From Rebecca billardiae RCC1528 (Eukaryota > Haptophyta): DNA of 64,000 bases. The notes under the pieces were generated by a model. That model ran no database searches. It was not told the origin of the DNA and was given only the letters and a program-made list of their open reading frames with translations. How positions within the stretch are numbered: the stretch's first letter is position 1; each line of letters starts with the position of its first letter. The position numbers were made by a program, and so were the translations under genes. Shown here in pieces: positions 49,215-58,662 of this stretch. The stretch is taken from assembly GCA_965240325.2 (NCBI GenBank), contig OZ251231.1, positions 2,170,001 to 2,234,000 of the forward strand, written 5' to 3'.

Positions 49215-51676
49215 ATGGCCGAGCCTGCCGCCGAGCAAATGCCCAACGGGCACGCGGCCGGTGCGGCGGCGAGCGCCAAGTCAAAGGCGGAGCTGGCGCG
49301 CATGGAGCGCAACCGGAAGAAGAAGCAGCACCGCAAGCAGGCCAAGCGGCAGCAGAAGAGCGCGGGTGCCGACGGCGCAGACGCGGGTGCCGACGCGCGT
49401 GATGCCGCGGGCGCCCCAGCGGCCGCGGCCGACGTGGCCGACACGAGCGCCGTCGCCGTGGAGTACGTGTCGAAGCGAGACGAGGTGGCGTCAGACCCGG
49501 CGTTCGAGGAGTTCTCGAAGGTGTTCGAGCGCTTCTCGACCGCCGAAGAGCTGCTCGGCGCCAAGCCCGCGGCGGACGACGAGCGCGAGGATGGCGACGG
49601 TGCGGACGAGGCGGGCGGCCGCGCCGAGCACGAGGGCGCGGACGGCGACGGGGCCGACGGCGAGGCCGCGCCGTCGAAGCGCAAGCTGCGGAAGGAGCTC
49701 CGGCTCACCGTCGCCGAGCTGAAGCGCTCCGTCGCGCGCCCCGAGGTCATCGAGCAGTGGGACATCTCCGCACCGGACCCCCTGCTGCTCGCGCACCTCA
49801 AGGCGTATCGCAACGTGGTGCCTGTGCCGCGGCACTGGTCGCAGAAGCGGGCGTACCTGCAGGGCAAGCGCGGCGTGGAGAAGAAGCCGTTCCAGCTGCC
49901 CGGTGCGCGCGCCGCGGCGGGCGGCGCGCCCGGGGCTCCGTCGGCGGCGTGTGCGCGCGTGCGCTCGCTCCCGCGCCCGGCCCTGACCACCCGCTCCGCG
50001 CCCGGCGCCGTCCTGTCCCGCGCGCGCAGAGTTCATCGCCGCCACTGGGATCGAGAAGATCCGGCAGGCAGTCGCCGAGAAGGATGACGCGAAGAAGCTC
50101 AAGCAGAAGGCGCGCGAGTCGATGCGGCCCAAGATGTCCCGCGTCGACCTCGACTACCAGGTGCGCGCGCGGCGCGCGCACGGCCGGCCCCGCCCGCGCT
50201 CGCTCGCGCGCGCGCTCGCGCCGTGCGCCGTTTTGCGCTGAGGCCACGCCCTGCCCACAAACCCCGCGCTGCCGCTGCCGCCGCCGCCGCGCGCGCCCCG
50301 GCGCCCCCTGCGCGCGCGCGCGCGCGTGCCGTGCGCAGGTGCTGCACGACGCCTTCTTCAAGTACCAGACCAAGCCCAAGATGAGCGGGCACGGAGACCT
50401 GTACTACGAGGGCAAGGAGTCGGAGACGCACCTGCGCGAGCTGCGGCCAGGCAAGCTGTCGGCGGACGCGCGGCAGGCGCTGGGGATGGGCGACGACCCG
50501 CTCACGCCCACGCCGTGGCTGGTGAACATGCAGCGGTACGGGCCGCCGCCCTCCTTCCCCAACCTGCGCATCCCGGGGCTCAACGCGCCGCTGCCCGAGG
50601 GCGCCTCGTATGGGCACCACCCGGGCGGCTGGGGCAAGCCGCCCGTCGACGAGAACGGCGCGCCGCTGTACGGCGACCCGTTCGGGGCGCCCACGCCGCT
50701 GCCCGCGCACGGCGGGATGAACGGCGCGCCGCCGCCGCCCGCGTTGGGCGTCGGCGCCGGGCTCGTCGACGCGGACGGGCTGTGGGGCGAGCCCGACGCA
50801 GACGACTCCGACTCTGAGGACGAGTCAGACGCCGAGCTCGACGGCGCCAACGGCGCGGCCTCGCTCTCGGACGCGGAGGTGGCGCGCGGCATCTCGTCGA
50901 CCGTCACCACCGACACGGGCGTGGCCACGCCCGCCTCGATCCACCTGCGCAAGGAGCGGCAGGCGGGCATCGACACGCCCGGCTCGGGCGCGGACACGCC
51001 CGCGCACGGCGCCGCGGCGCTCGGCGCGCCGGACGCGCCCCCGCGCGCGCTGTACACCGTGCTCGAGCAGCAGGCCACGAGCGTCGGCGCCGCCACGTTT
51101 GGCTCGACGCACACGTACGCGCTGCCGCCCGCGGGCGGCGCGGCCGGCCGCGCGAAGCAGCCGGCGGGGGCGCGCGGCGGAGACGTGCAGGTGGCGCTCG
51201 ACCCGAGCGAGCTCGAGCACCTGGACGAGGCGACGCTCAAGGCGCGGTACGACGCGACACTCGCTGCCGCCAAGCGCGAGCGCGAGGCGGGCCGCGAGGA
51301 CCTGAGCGGCATGGTCGAGGAGCACGAGGCGCGCAAGCGGCGCAAGCAGCAGGCGCAGGGGCAGGTGCGCGCGCGCGCGCTGCGGACGCATGTCAGCCTC
51401 TGCGCCCGCTCCCGCCGCTCGCACGCGCGCGCGCTCGCGCGCTCACGCCGCGTGCCCATCCCGCGCGTGCAACGATGCACCACCATGTATCTGCCACACC
51501 CGTGGTTTAACGTCACTACGATGACGATCGATCATCGACGCCGTTGCGACGTGCCACGCAACATGGACGCGCTGCATCCGGCGCGTCGGCATCCCCACCG
51601 GCACCTTCGACCGTGCCGTCTGCTGTGACCACCGCGCGCGTACCACTACCAGAGCGGAGGCGATGGCAGGAAGTAG
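49215..51676 (+). CDS. SF3B2: Splicing factor 3B subunit 2 (SAP145), four exons
   Basis: Exons are 49215-49902, 50030-50160, 50339-51364 and, less surely, 51653-51676 (622 residues). The first three introns' exons join into the canonical order: RNVVPVPRHWSQKRAYLQGK, GVEKKPFQLP-EFIAATGIEK, MRPKMSRVDLDYQ-VLHDAFF, YQTKPKMSGHGDLYYEGKES, MQRYGPPPSFPNLRIPGLN and GGWGKPPVDENGAPLYGD. This is the PRO/SAP145-type region that binds SF3B4 and U2 snRNP near the branch point. The end EDLSGMVEEHEARKRRKQQA is typical. The last exon is 24 bases (SGGDGRK then stop) after a 288-base intron; reading through instead ends at 51628 with unrelated residues. Acidic, Asp/Glu-rich repeats separate domains, as in other species. 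Confidence 0.85.
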
Positions 51677-52522
51677 CGGCTTGCGCATGCATTTTTTTCT
51701 CATCATACAACTATGCAAGTGCTGACGATGGCCGACTACACAGTAGCTAGTATACATCATGCAAGCTCGTCTAACTAGTACTATATACGACGCGCGTATA
51801 TATATATACTACTTTAATAAAAATAATTTAATTCAGTTTAAAAAGACATACTACAGCGCATTGGCACTCGCCGTCAGTCAGTGATGCTTCTAAGACCGAG
51901 ACCGCGTGACTCAACGCGCAGTAGTGCCGCCGGTATACGCCTATACGGATCGACGCGACGACAGCAGCGAGCCTGCTGTGTGAGTCAGTCATCAGTGTCT
52001 AATAAGTGACGTCTGACGGCACTGAGCTGCTGTGAGTGTGACTGACCGACTCAGTCCGTGATCACAGACGACACAGTCCGGTGAATCAGACTCGGTGCTG
52101 GTAACTCGCACGACTTATTATTCGTCGCAGCAGTATTATATTATTATTGCATGACAAGAGTCAAGCAGACGACGTCGACTCGTCACGGCCAGTCGTATTA
52201 TAATATATATAATAAGTAGTCCAGTTAATTTAACCGGACGTGACTTCTGGCGCCGCGGCGCCTGCACTCGCCCACGGCCACTGGCACTCCACGACCAAGC
52301 AGCCACCGGCATCAAGTTTGGCCGACGGTAATATTGATGCCACTACGAGTAGGACTAGCTACTCTGCGCCCTCCGCGGACTGCGGCGCACCTCACGCCGA
52401 GGACTCAGCGCCTGCTCTCATCAGTCTTCACCGCGTCACGGCCACACTCCGTGCCGCGCGCACATGCGCGGCGGCCGCTCCTCCTGCTCGTGAGTCGTGT
52501 CGTCGTCAAGTCGAGTATCGAC
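51677..52522. other. AT-rich intergenic region
   Basis: Contains TA-rich tracts at about 51775-51840 and 52130-52235, and GACTCAGTC-type short repeats between. No gene was recognised. Confidence 0.55.
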
Positions 52523-53392
52523 TCAGCCAGATGCGCCCGAGCGCATGAAGGAGGGCAGCCACGTATTCGTGCCTGCCCCCTGCGCGGGAGTCGCCGCTGC
52601 GTCCGACGTGGCGGCGCTGCTGCCACCATCGCCTTCCTGGAGGGGGCCGCCTCCCTTGGACGCACTCTCGGCGGCAGCCTCCGCCGCCGCGGGGGCTGCC
52701 TCCGCCACCGCCGCCACCTGGATCGCTTCGGGCGCATTCTCCAGGTTGACGATGAGCACGGCTGAGAAGCCGAGGAACGAGAAGACGATCTTGACCCTCT
52801 TTTCGCGTGCGTGGCGGCCGACAAAGCCAGCGGCGCCTGCGGTGAGCCCGAGCGTTGCCTGACCAGAGGCGCCGACCATTCGGAAGCCATCCGTGTTCTC
52901 CCAGCCCAGCGCAAGCTTTGCGCTCGTCCCGATGCCGATGATACCTGCGCTAACCTCTAGCGTGATGTCCGCCGTCTTGCTCTCAAGCGCGGGCTTGAGC
53001 TGCAGGCCGCATTGGCGTGCGATCAGCCGCAGCAGGTCTGCCTGGTTGGTCACGACGAATTTGGTCAGCTCGGCGACGAACTCGCCGAGCTTGGGCACGT
53101 CACTGTCCATCTCGAGGTTCTTGATGGCCTCCCTGAAGTTGCGGCCGTGACTGCGCCCGCGCACGCTCGCGCCAGCACCCATGTGCACGTCAAGGCCGTT
53201 GCGCACGTCGCCGATCCCGATGCCCGCGTTCAGATTGCGCGACTCGACGCCGAATTGCATCTGGGGCTTGATAGACGCGCCATTCGACGTGATGTCCACG
53301 AACCCGAGGCTGACCTTCCATCCCTCCTTCTTGCTCGCCGGCTGGCTACTCGCCGGCGCGGCAGCGGTCGGAGCGGCGGACGTCATGCTCAC
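52523..53392 (-). CDS. Uncharacterised protein with Gly-rich beta-type repeats
   Basis: The protein has 289 residues, no intron, no signal peptide. Residues 25-80 alternate polar/hydrophobic with glycines (WKVSLGFVDITSNGASIKPQ, NAGIGIGDVRNGLDVHMGAG). A helical region follows (LGEFVAELTKFVVTNQADLL), then a second Gly-rich strand region (ITLEVSAGIIGIGTSAKLAL and GFRMVGASGQATLGLTAGAA) and a low-complexity Ala/Glu tail. This looks like a beta-sheet lipid- or membrane-associated protein, but no family was recognised and no function is assigned. It is divergent from the SLC6-type transporter with 145 bases between. Confidence 0.55.
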   Translation of the reverse strand: MSMTSAAPTAAAPASSQPASKKEGWKVSLGFVDITSNGASIKPQMQFGVESRNLNAGIGIGDVRNGLDVHMGAGASVRGRSHGRNFREAIKNLEMDSDVPKLGEFVAELTKFVVTNQADLLRLIARQCGLQLKPALESKTADITLEVSAGIIGIGTSAKLALGWENTDGFRMVGASGQATLGLTAGAAGFVGRHAREKRVKIVFSFLGFSAVLIVNLENAPEAIQVAAVAEAAPAAAEAAAESASKGGGPLQEGDGGSSAATSDAAATPAQGAGTNTWLPSFMRSGASG

Positions 53393-53537
53393 GGAAGGCG
53401 GAAAGGGCGGAAATGAAGGAAATGACGATGACGCTTATAATGTGACATCATCCACCGCCGCCGCCGCAGCACCCTCGGTCGGTAGGAATCGACCAACCGT
53501 CGACCGTCGTCGCGCTCGGCGGACTCGCGCCCACGTG
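53393..53537. promoter_or_regulatory. 145-bp shared promoter of a divergent pair, with CRE-like half-sites
   Basis: Between two opposing start codons. It contains GATGACG (about 53426) and TGACATCA (about 53441), resembling bZIP/CRE half-sites. Functional relevance is an inference. Confidence 0.4.
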
Positions 53538-55451
53538 ATGGCGGCAGTGTCGGCCACGCGATATTTAAAGCTATGCGATGACGTCGTCGACCAGTGCGGG
53601 AGTGCTGACCGCACGGTGCGCGCGGCTGCCTGCGCCTCGGCGGCTGTGGCTGCATCGTCGCCGCCAGCCTCGCCCAGATGGGTGCGCTTTTCGCCCGCGC
53701 CGCCGGCGTGGCTCCCCGCTCTGAGCGCCGAGCCCGACGCCAACCTGCGATTCGCGCGCTCGCCGGCCGAGATCGCGCGCTTCTCGTCCACCGCGCGCGA
53801 GCGGTGGACGTCTGAAGCGACGTTCATTCTCGCGGCGGTGGGCTGCTCGATTGGCTTCGGCAACGTGTGGCGCTTCCCCATGCTGGCGTACGAGTACGGC
53901 GGCGGCGCCTTCCTCGTGCCGTACACGCTGGCGCTGTTTGTGCTCACCATCCCGATGGTGGTCCTCGAGTTTGGGCTCGGCCAGATGCACCAGGCGTCGC
54001 ACCCGGGCATGGTCTCGCGCCTCGCGCCGGGGGCCGGCGCCTTGGGCTGGGCGACGACGGTCGGCGTCTACCTCGTCACAATGTGGTTCCAGGCTCTGCT
54101 CGCGTACTGCGCGGTGTACGCGTGCGCGTGCGCGCTCACGCCGCTGCCGTGGAGCGGGGCTGAGGGCGCGGCCGGCTTCTACGCGCGCGTGATCGACGCG
54201 TCGGGCTCGGGCTTCGAGCTGGGCGCGCTGGTGCCCTGGCTTGTCGGCGCGTACGCGCTGGTGTGGGCGTGCGTGTTTGCGGGCGCGCGCGGGCTCGCCT
54301 CCAGCCTCGGCCGGCTGTGCGAGCTGCTCGTGCCGCTGCCGCTGCTCGTGCTCGGCGCGCTGCTCGTGCGCGGCCTGACGCTCGAGGGCGCCGCGCACGG
54401 CGTGCGCGAGCTCTTCACGCCGCGGTGGTCGGTCCTGCTCGAGCGCCCCGACATCTGGCCCATCGCGATCTCGCAGAGCTTCTTCTCGACCGGCGCGGGC
54501 AGCAGCTCGCTCACCACGTACGCGTCCTACAACTCGCGCTCCAGCCGCGTGCTCAGGCCGGCGCTGGTCGTGCCGATCGCAAACGCGTGCTTCTCGCTGG
54601 TGGCCGCGACGGTCGTGTTCGCCTTCCTCGGCCACCTCTCGCACACCACCGGCGTGCCGCTCGCCCAGGTCGCCGTGGGCGGCTCGTCGCTCGCGTTCGA
54701 GGTGTTCCCGCAGGTGCTCGCGCTGATGCCGTGGCCGCGCGCGTGGTCGGTGGCCTTCTTCCTCATGCTGCTCAACATCGGGCTCACCTCGGCCGCGGCG
54801 CAGACGTCGCCCCTCTGCGTCGCGCTCATCGAGCTGGGCAAGCGGCGGGGCGGCTGGCTCGCCAGCGAGAAGCTCGTGCCAGTGCTCGTGCACGCCGTCG
54901 GCTTCGGGCTCGGCCTGGTGTACGTGACGCGCGCGGGCCCGTTCTGGATCGACATTGGCAACCACTACCTGCCGCTGCTGAACAACACGCTCGCCGCGCT
55001 GTACGAGGCGCTGCTGGTGGGCGCCGTGTACGGCGCGCCTCGGCTGCTGCGCGAGCTCAGCGAGGCCACGGGCGAGCGCACGCCGCGCGTGCACCACGCC
55101 CTCGCGTTCATCTGGCAGTGGGTGCTCCCGCCTTCGATCGGGGCCGTCCTGCTGATCGCGCTGCGCGCAGAGGGCGTGCAGCCGTACGGCGGGTACAGCA
55201 GCGGCTTCCGCGCGGTTGGGTGGGCGCTCGGTGCCGGTCCGATGGCCGCTGCGTCGATGGCCGCCGTCGCCATGGCGGCCGCGCGCTCGTCGCGATGCAG
55301 TGCCGTGGGTGCTGCAGCCCGCCGCCAAGGCGACGCGCAGAAGCGAGCCAGCGACTGCTGCGAGTGCGACGGCCTGTCGGACGCAGCCGGCTCGGCCGTT
55401 TGGTTTGACGCCGAGCAGGCGGCTGTCGTCACTGCCACCGGCGATGAGTGA
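53538..55451 (+). CDS. SLC6-type sodium:neurotransmitter/amino-acid symporter
   Basis: The protein has 637 residues, one exon. ATG 53538 is used because the open frame upstream overlaps the divergent gene. The diagnostic TM1 motif is GCSIGFGNVWRFPMLAYEYG followed by GGAFLVPY, which holds the unwound Na+/substrate site of the LeuT fold. TM6-type FFSTGAGSSSLTTYASYNSR and TM8-type LLNIGLTSAAAQTS segments also match. About 11-12 hydrophobic helices are visible. The family imports amino acids or amines with Na+ (and often Cl-). The substrate is not predictable by eye. The soluble tail is Cys- and Ala-rich. Confidence 0.85.
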   Translation: MAAVSATRYLKLCDDVVDQCGSADRTVRAAACASAAVAASSPPASPRWVRFSPAPPAWLPALSAEPDANLRFARSPAEIARFSSTARERWTSEATFILAAVGCSIGFGNVWRFPMLAYEYGGGAFLVPYTLALFVLTIPMVVLEFGLGQMHQASHPGMVSRLAPGAGALGWATTVGVYLVTMWFQALLAYCAVYACACALTPLPWSGAEGAAGFYARVIDASGSGFELGALVPWLVGAYALVWACVFAGARGLASSLGRLCELLVPLPLLVLGALLVRGLTLEGAAHGVRELFTPRWSVLLERPDIWPIAISQSFFSTGAGSSSLTTYASYNSRSSRVLRPALVVPIANACFSLVAATVVFAFLGHLSHTTGVPLAQVAVGGSSLAFEVFPQVLALMPWPRAWSVAFFLMLLNIGLTSAAAQTSPLCVALIELGKRRGGWLASEKLVPVLVHAVGFGLGLVYVTRAGPFWIDIGNHYLPLLNNTLAALYEALLVGAVYGAPRLLRELSEATGERTPRVHHALAFIWQWVLPPSIGAVLLIALRAEGVQPYGGYSSGFRAVGWALGAGPMAAASMAAVAMAAARSSRCSAVGAAARRQGDAQKRASDCCECDGLSDAAGSAVWFDAEQAAVVTATGDE

Positions 55452-55812
55452 AGACGAGTCTGCGCGGGCCAGTTCAGATTCGCGCGGTCCTAACGGTAAC
55501 GTAAGGCCTGTATGTGCATCTCCGGACTCCGTCGCCGATCTCCAGATCCCATCTGGCCATCTCCACAATCACATTTCTCCACTCTCCAGATCGGACTTGT
55601 TCATCATCGGTCCTTCTCCTCCTTCGCTGAAGTCCGGCTCGCCAAGGGTGGCAGTGGCGCGCGCAGCAGGGCTGTCCGGACTAGTACTCGCGTGGCGATT
55701 AGGGCGCCGCCGACCGAAACAGAAAGTGTCGCCTTCCTGTTCGGATCGGCGATTCGCGGGCGTTGAAACTGGACCGACCTGAGGACGGCCGACGGCGTCG
55801 GCGCCAGGACTA
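55452..55812. other. Intergenic region upstream of the lipoxygenase
   Basis: 361 bases with no gene supported. An alternative open frame (55512-55766) has no protein-like features. Confidence 0.45.
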
Positions 55813-58134
55813 ATGCTCCGCCGCAAGCAGCGCTCCGCCAGCGTGCATGCCGTCGTCCCGAAGCCTATGCCGACGTCTGAGCCGCCTTCCACCAGCACTT
55901 CCCGGCGCAACTCGATCGTCGACATGCTGCACCAACGCCGCATGTCGCTGCGGCGCACGTCGTCCATCCAGTCGTCCACGTCGTCGTCCTCGGGCGAGGA
56001 GCCCGAGCCCGAGAGCTCTTTCACGGGCAAGGCGCTGCAGCGCGCGCTACCAGGCAAGATCTTGACGGAGGCGCTGCGCCACAGCATGCCCCACTACCAG
56101 GCGTCGTCGCAGCCCGAGTTCCCGCCCGACATTGTGCTGCAGGAGTGCGGCTCCGCGCGGCGCACGGCGCTCGAGAGCGCCGCGAGGAGCATGCCCAAGA
56201 CGGCCGAGCTCGACGCGTTCACGGTCTCGCTGTACGCCTTCACGCTCCGCCACATGACCCCCGACGTGTACGTCGCGCACAACTACGTCCGCGCGCTCGC
56301 GCGCCGCGCGCGTCCGCTCAAGAAGGACACGGTGCTCGGCTTCCGCATCCCCGCGTACGTCGAGGAGACGGACGTGCCCGCGTCGGTGCGCGTGGCGATG
56401 ACGACGCAGGCGCCGCTGGTGAAGGCGATCCTCGGCGACTTCGCCCCCGTGTACGAGGCGCAGCGGCTCATGTTCGCCTCCAAGGAGGAGGCCGCCGTCT
56501 ACTTTGACCTCACGCTCCGGCCGCACCTGCCGATGTGCGGCGCTTACGTGGGCGCGACCGACCGCGCCAAGCACGTCGACGGCGACTTCGTGGCGCACTG
56601 CTTCTACGGGCTCGGCGCGTACTACATGGTCGCGATCGCGCCGGGTGCCGACGCCGAGCCGCCCAGCTGGCCCAAGCGCGAGGCCTCCACCACGTGCGTG
56701 CCGCCGGCCGGCGCGGTCGCCGTGGTCGATCTCTCCGCCATCTCGCGCCACCCGGTGCGCGACGAGGAGCACTTTGTGCGGTACGGGGCCGCGGCCTTCT
56801 TCGACGTGGCGCGGCAGCCGCTGGGGATCTGGCTCGAGGCGGATCTGCAGATGATGCGCCCGGGTGATCCGGACTGGGAGTGGGCCGTGTGGCGCTTCAA
56901 GTGCACGCTCATCTGTGCGCCGCGGCGCGCGCGGCGCGCGCGGGCAACTGCGCGCGCTCGCGCCGGGCGCGGCCAGGCGCGGCGCCGTCTCGCGCGCTCA
57001 CCGAGCGCGCCGCCGCCCCACCCCCTCCCGCCGCCGGCGCTCCGCGCTCCGGCGTGCGCGCTGCGTGCAGACCAGTCGTTCACGCTGGAGCACCTCGTGC
57101 GCTGCCACTGGATCGTCTCGAACACGCTCACCATCGCGCTGCGCGAGGGGCTGCACGGCTGCCACCCGATCCGGCTGCTGATGCGGCCGCACACGTTTGC
57201 GTCCATCACCATCAACCAGGCGGCCGTGGTCAAGCTCGCCTCGCGGCACACGGGCACGTTCCGGATCGGCGCGCACACGCAGGAGGCGATCGAGGCGGGG
57301 ATCGGCGAGATGACCGACAAGTTCGAGTACCGCACCTTCCACGAGCACCTCGCCGCCAAGGGCGCCTTCCCCGCCGAGTTTGGGTTTGAGCGGCTGCCGT
57401 ACGCGCAGGACGGGCGCGCGCTCTGGGACGCGACCGCGACGTTCCACAAGCGGTACGTGCAGCACTTCTACCCGAGCGAGGCGGTGCTGCGGGGGGACGC
57501 GCAGCTGGTGCGCTTCTGGGAGCTCGCCGACACGGGCGCGATGGAGCGCCGCCGCTTCGGCCTGCCCGCCGAGCTCACGCGCTCGAATCTGTGCGACTTC
57601 CTCACCTTCTGCGCGTTTGAGGCGACGGCGGTGCACGAGCTGCTCGGTGCGCGCGCGCGCGCGCGCGCGGCGGCCTCGCGCGCCCGCTCGCGCGCTCATG
57701 GCGTGCTCGCTTGTGCGCGCGCGTCCGTCCGCGCGTGGGCAGGCTCGCAGCTGCTCGACGTCTCGCTGCCCACCACCTTCAACGGGCGCATCCACGCGCG
57801 CAGCTACTTCCGCCAGCCGGACGGCTCCGAGCGGTTCCAGTGCTCGGTGCAGGACTGGTACCGGATCGCGATGGCGACGGCGGCGACGACGACCTTGCCC
57901 GTGCCCCATCTTATCCCCGAGATGCGGCACTTTGCGCGGCTGTGGGAGGACCGCAAGCACCCGCTGCCGGGCCACAGCCCGTCGTACGTCGTGTCCGCGC
58001 TCTACAAGGACTACGCGCACGCGCTGCAGCGGCTGGCGGAGACCATCGACGAGGAGAACCGCACGCTGGCTACGCGGAGCAGCGCGTTCGGCGCGTTCAA
58101 CCCGCGCGTGCTCGAGACCTCGGTCAGCCTGTAG
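55813..58134 (+). CDS. Lipoxygenase-family protein with altered metal-ligand positions, three exons
   Basis: Exons are 55813-56914, 57071-57646 and 57743-58134 (689 residues); introns of 156 and 96 bases, GTGCGC donors, both stop-free in frame. The core motif LEHLVRCHWIVSNTLTIALR has the two iron His (H-x4-H), followed by CHPIRLLMRPH. The third-His region reads FEATAVHELLGSQL: the His is present, but the Asn/Ser/His usually four residues later is Gly. The protein ends ETSVSL, so the C-terminal Ile ligand is Leu. The N-terminal 70 residues are Ser/Arg-rich and no PLAT domain is obvious. It may oxygenate polyunsaturated fatty acids (oxylipin pathway), or may have lost or changed this activity. 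Confidence 0.8.
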   Translation: MLRRKQRSASVHAVVPKPMPTSEPPSTSTSRRNSIVDMLHQRRMSLRRTSSIQSSTSSSSGEEPEPESSFTGKALQRALPGKILTEALRHSMPHYQASSQPEFPPDIVLQECGSARRTALESAARSMPKTAELDAFTVSLYAFTLRHMTPDVYVAHNYVRALARRARPLKKDTVLGFRIPAYVEETDVPASVRVAMTTQAPLVKAILGDFAPVYEAQRLMFASKEEAAVYFDLTLRPHLPMCGAYVGATDRAKHVDGDFVAHCFYGLGAYYMVAIAPGADAEPPSWPKREASTTCVPPAGAVAVVDLSAISRHPVRDEEHFVRYGAAAFFDVARQPLGIWLEADLQMMRPGDPDWEWAVWRFKCTLICAPRRARRARATARARAGRGQARRRLARSPSAPPPHPLPPPALRAPACALRADQSFTLEHLVRCHWIVSNTLTIALREGLHGCHPIRLLMRPHTFASITINQAAVVKLASRHTGTFRIGAHTQEAIEAGIGEMTDKFEYRTFHEHLAAKGAFPAEFGFERLPYAQDGRALWDATATFHKRYVQHFYPSEAVLRGDAQLVRFWELADTGAMERRRFGLPAELTRSNLCDFLTFCAFEATAVHELLGARARARAAASRARSRAHGVLACARASVRAWAGSQLLDVSLPTTFNGRIHARSYFRQPDGSERFQCSVQDWYRIAMATAATTTLPVPHLIPEMRHFARLWEDRKHPLPGHSPSYVVSALYKDYAHALQRLAETIDEENRTLATRSSAFGAFNPRVLETSVSL

Positions 58135-58662
58135 TCGTGCCGATGGCCGCCGCTCTAAAGCGGTGAACGTGGTGCCGGGGGGGGGGCCGCGTGTGGGGAG
58201 GACCATGTAACGTTATCCCTTTGTTGAATACGCCAGTATTATACCCTTTCGGGTATCATCTGATGGCGTTCGGGAAAAGGTATCAGACTATGACGCAGTA
58301 CGCTACTAGTACTTAGTACTTACCGAATAAGATCGTGTGCGTTTCGTCAGGCCGCTCATCATAGTGTGGTCAAGGAGTCTTTAAAAACCCCTTGGTGTGG
58401 TGACGTTTGGTTTAAAAGTAGGGTGATGAATAAGAGGGTAAACCGGGTTTTCATAGGCGAGTTGGGAATCGCGATCTCAAGGCGCGCGAGGCGCGCACGA
58501 GATCGCCTTTCACCCCCGAGCTTTCACCACCAAACTACCGCCCTTGACCAAACCCCGCGAGATTGTGGGTCGTTGGGCGGTTTGCGATCGCCAACTGCAC
58601 CCACCGGAGCCGTCTGCCGATCCTCACCGCCGAGCCCACGCACAACGCACCCGCAGGCTGCG
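58135..58662. other. Intergenic region with inverted repeats
   Basis: GCGATCTC (58471-58478) pairs with GAGATCGC (58499-58506), flanked by imperfectly complementary T/G-rich (about 58388-58420) and A/C-rich (about 58515-58560) stretches. This could be a foldback element or the kinase gene's 5' region. No gene was recognised. Confidence 0.5.
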
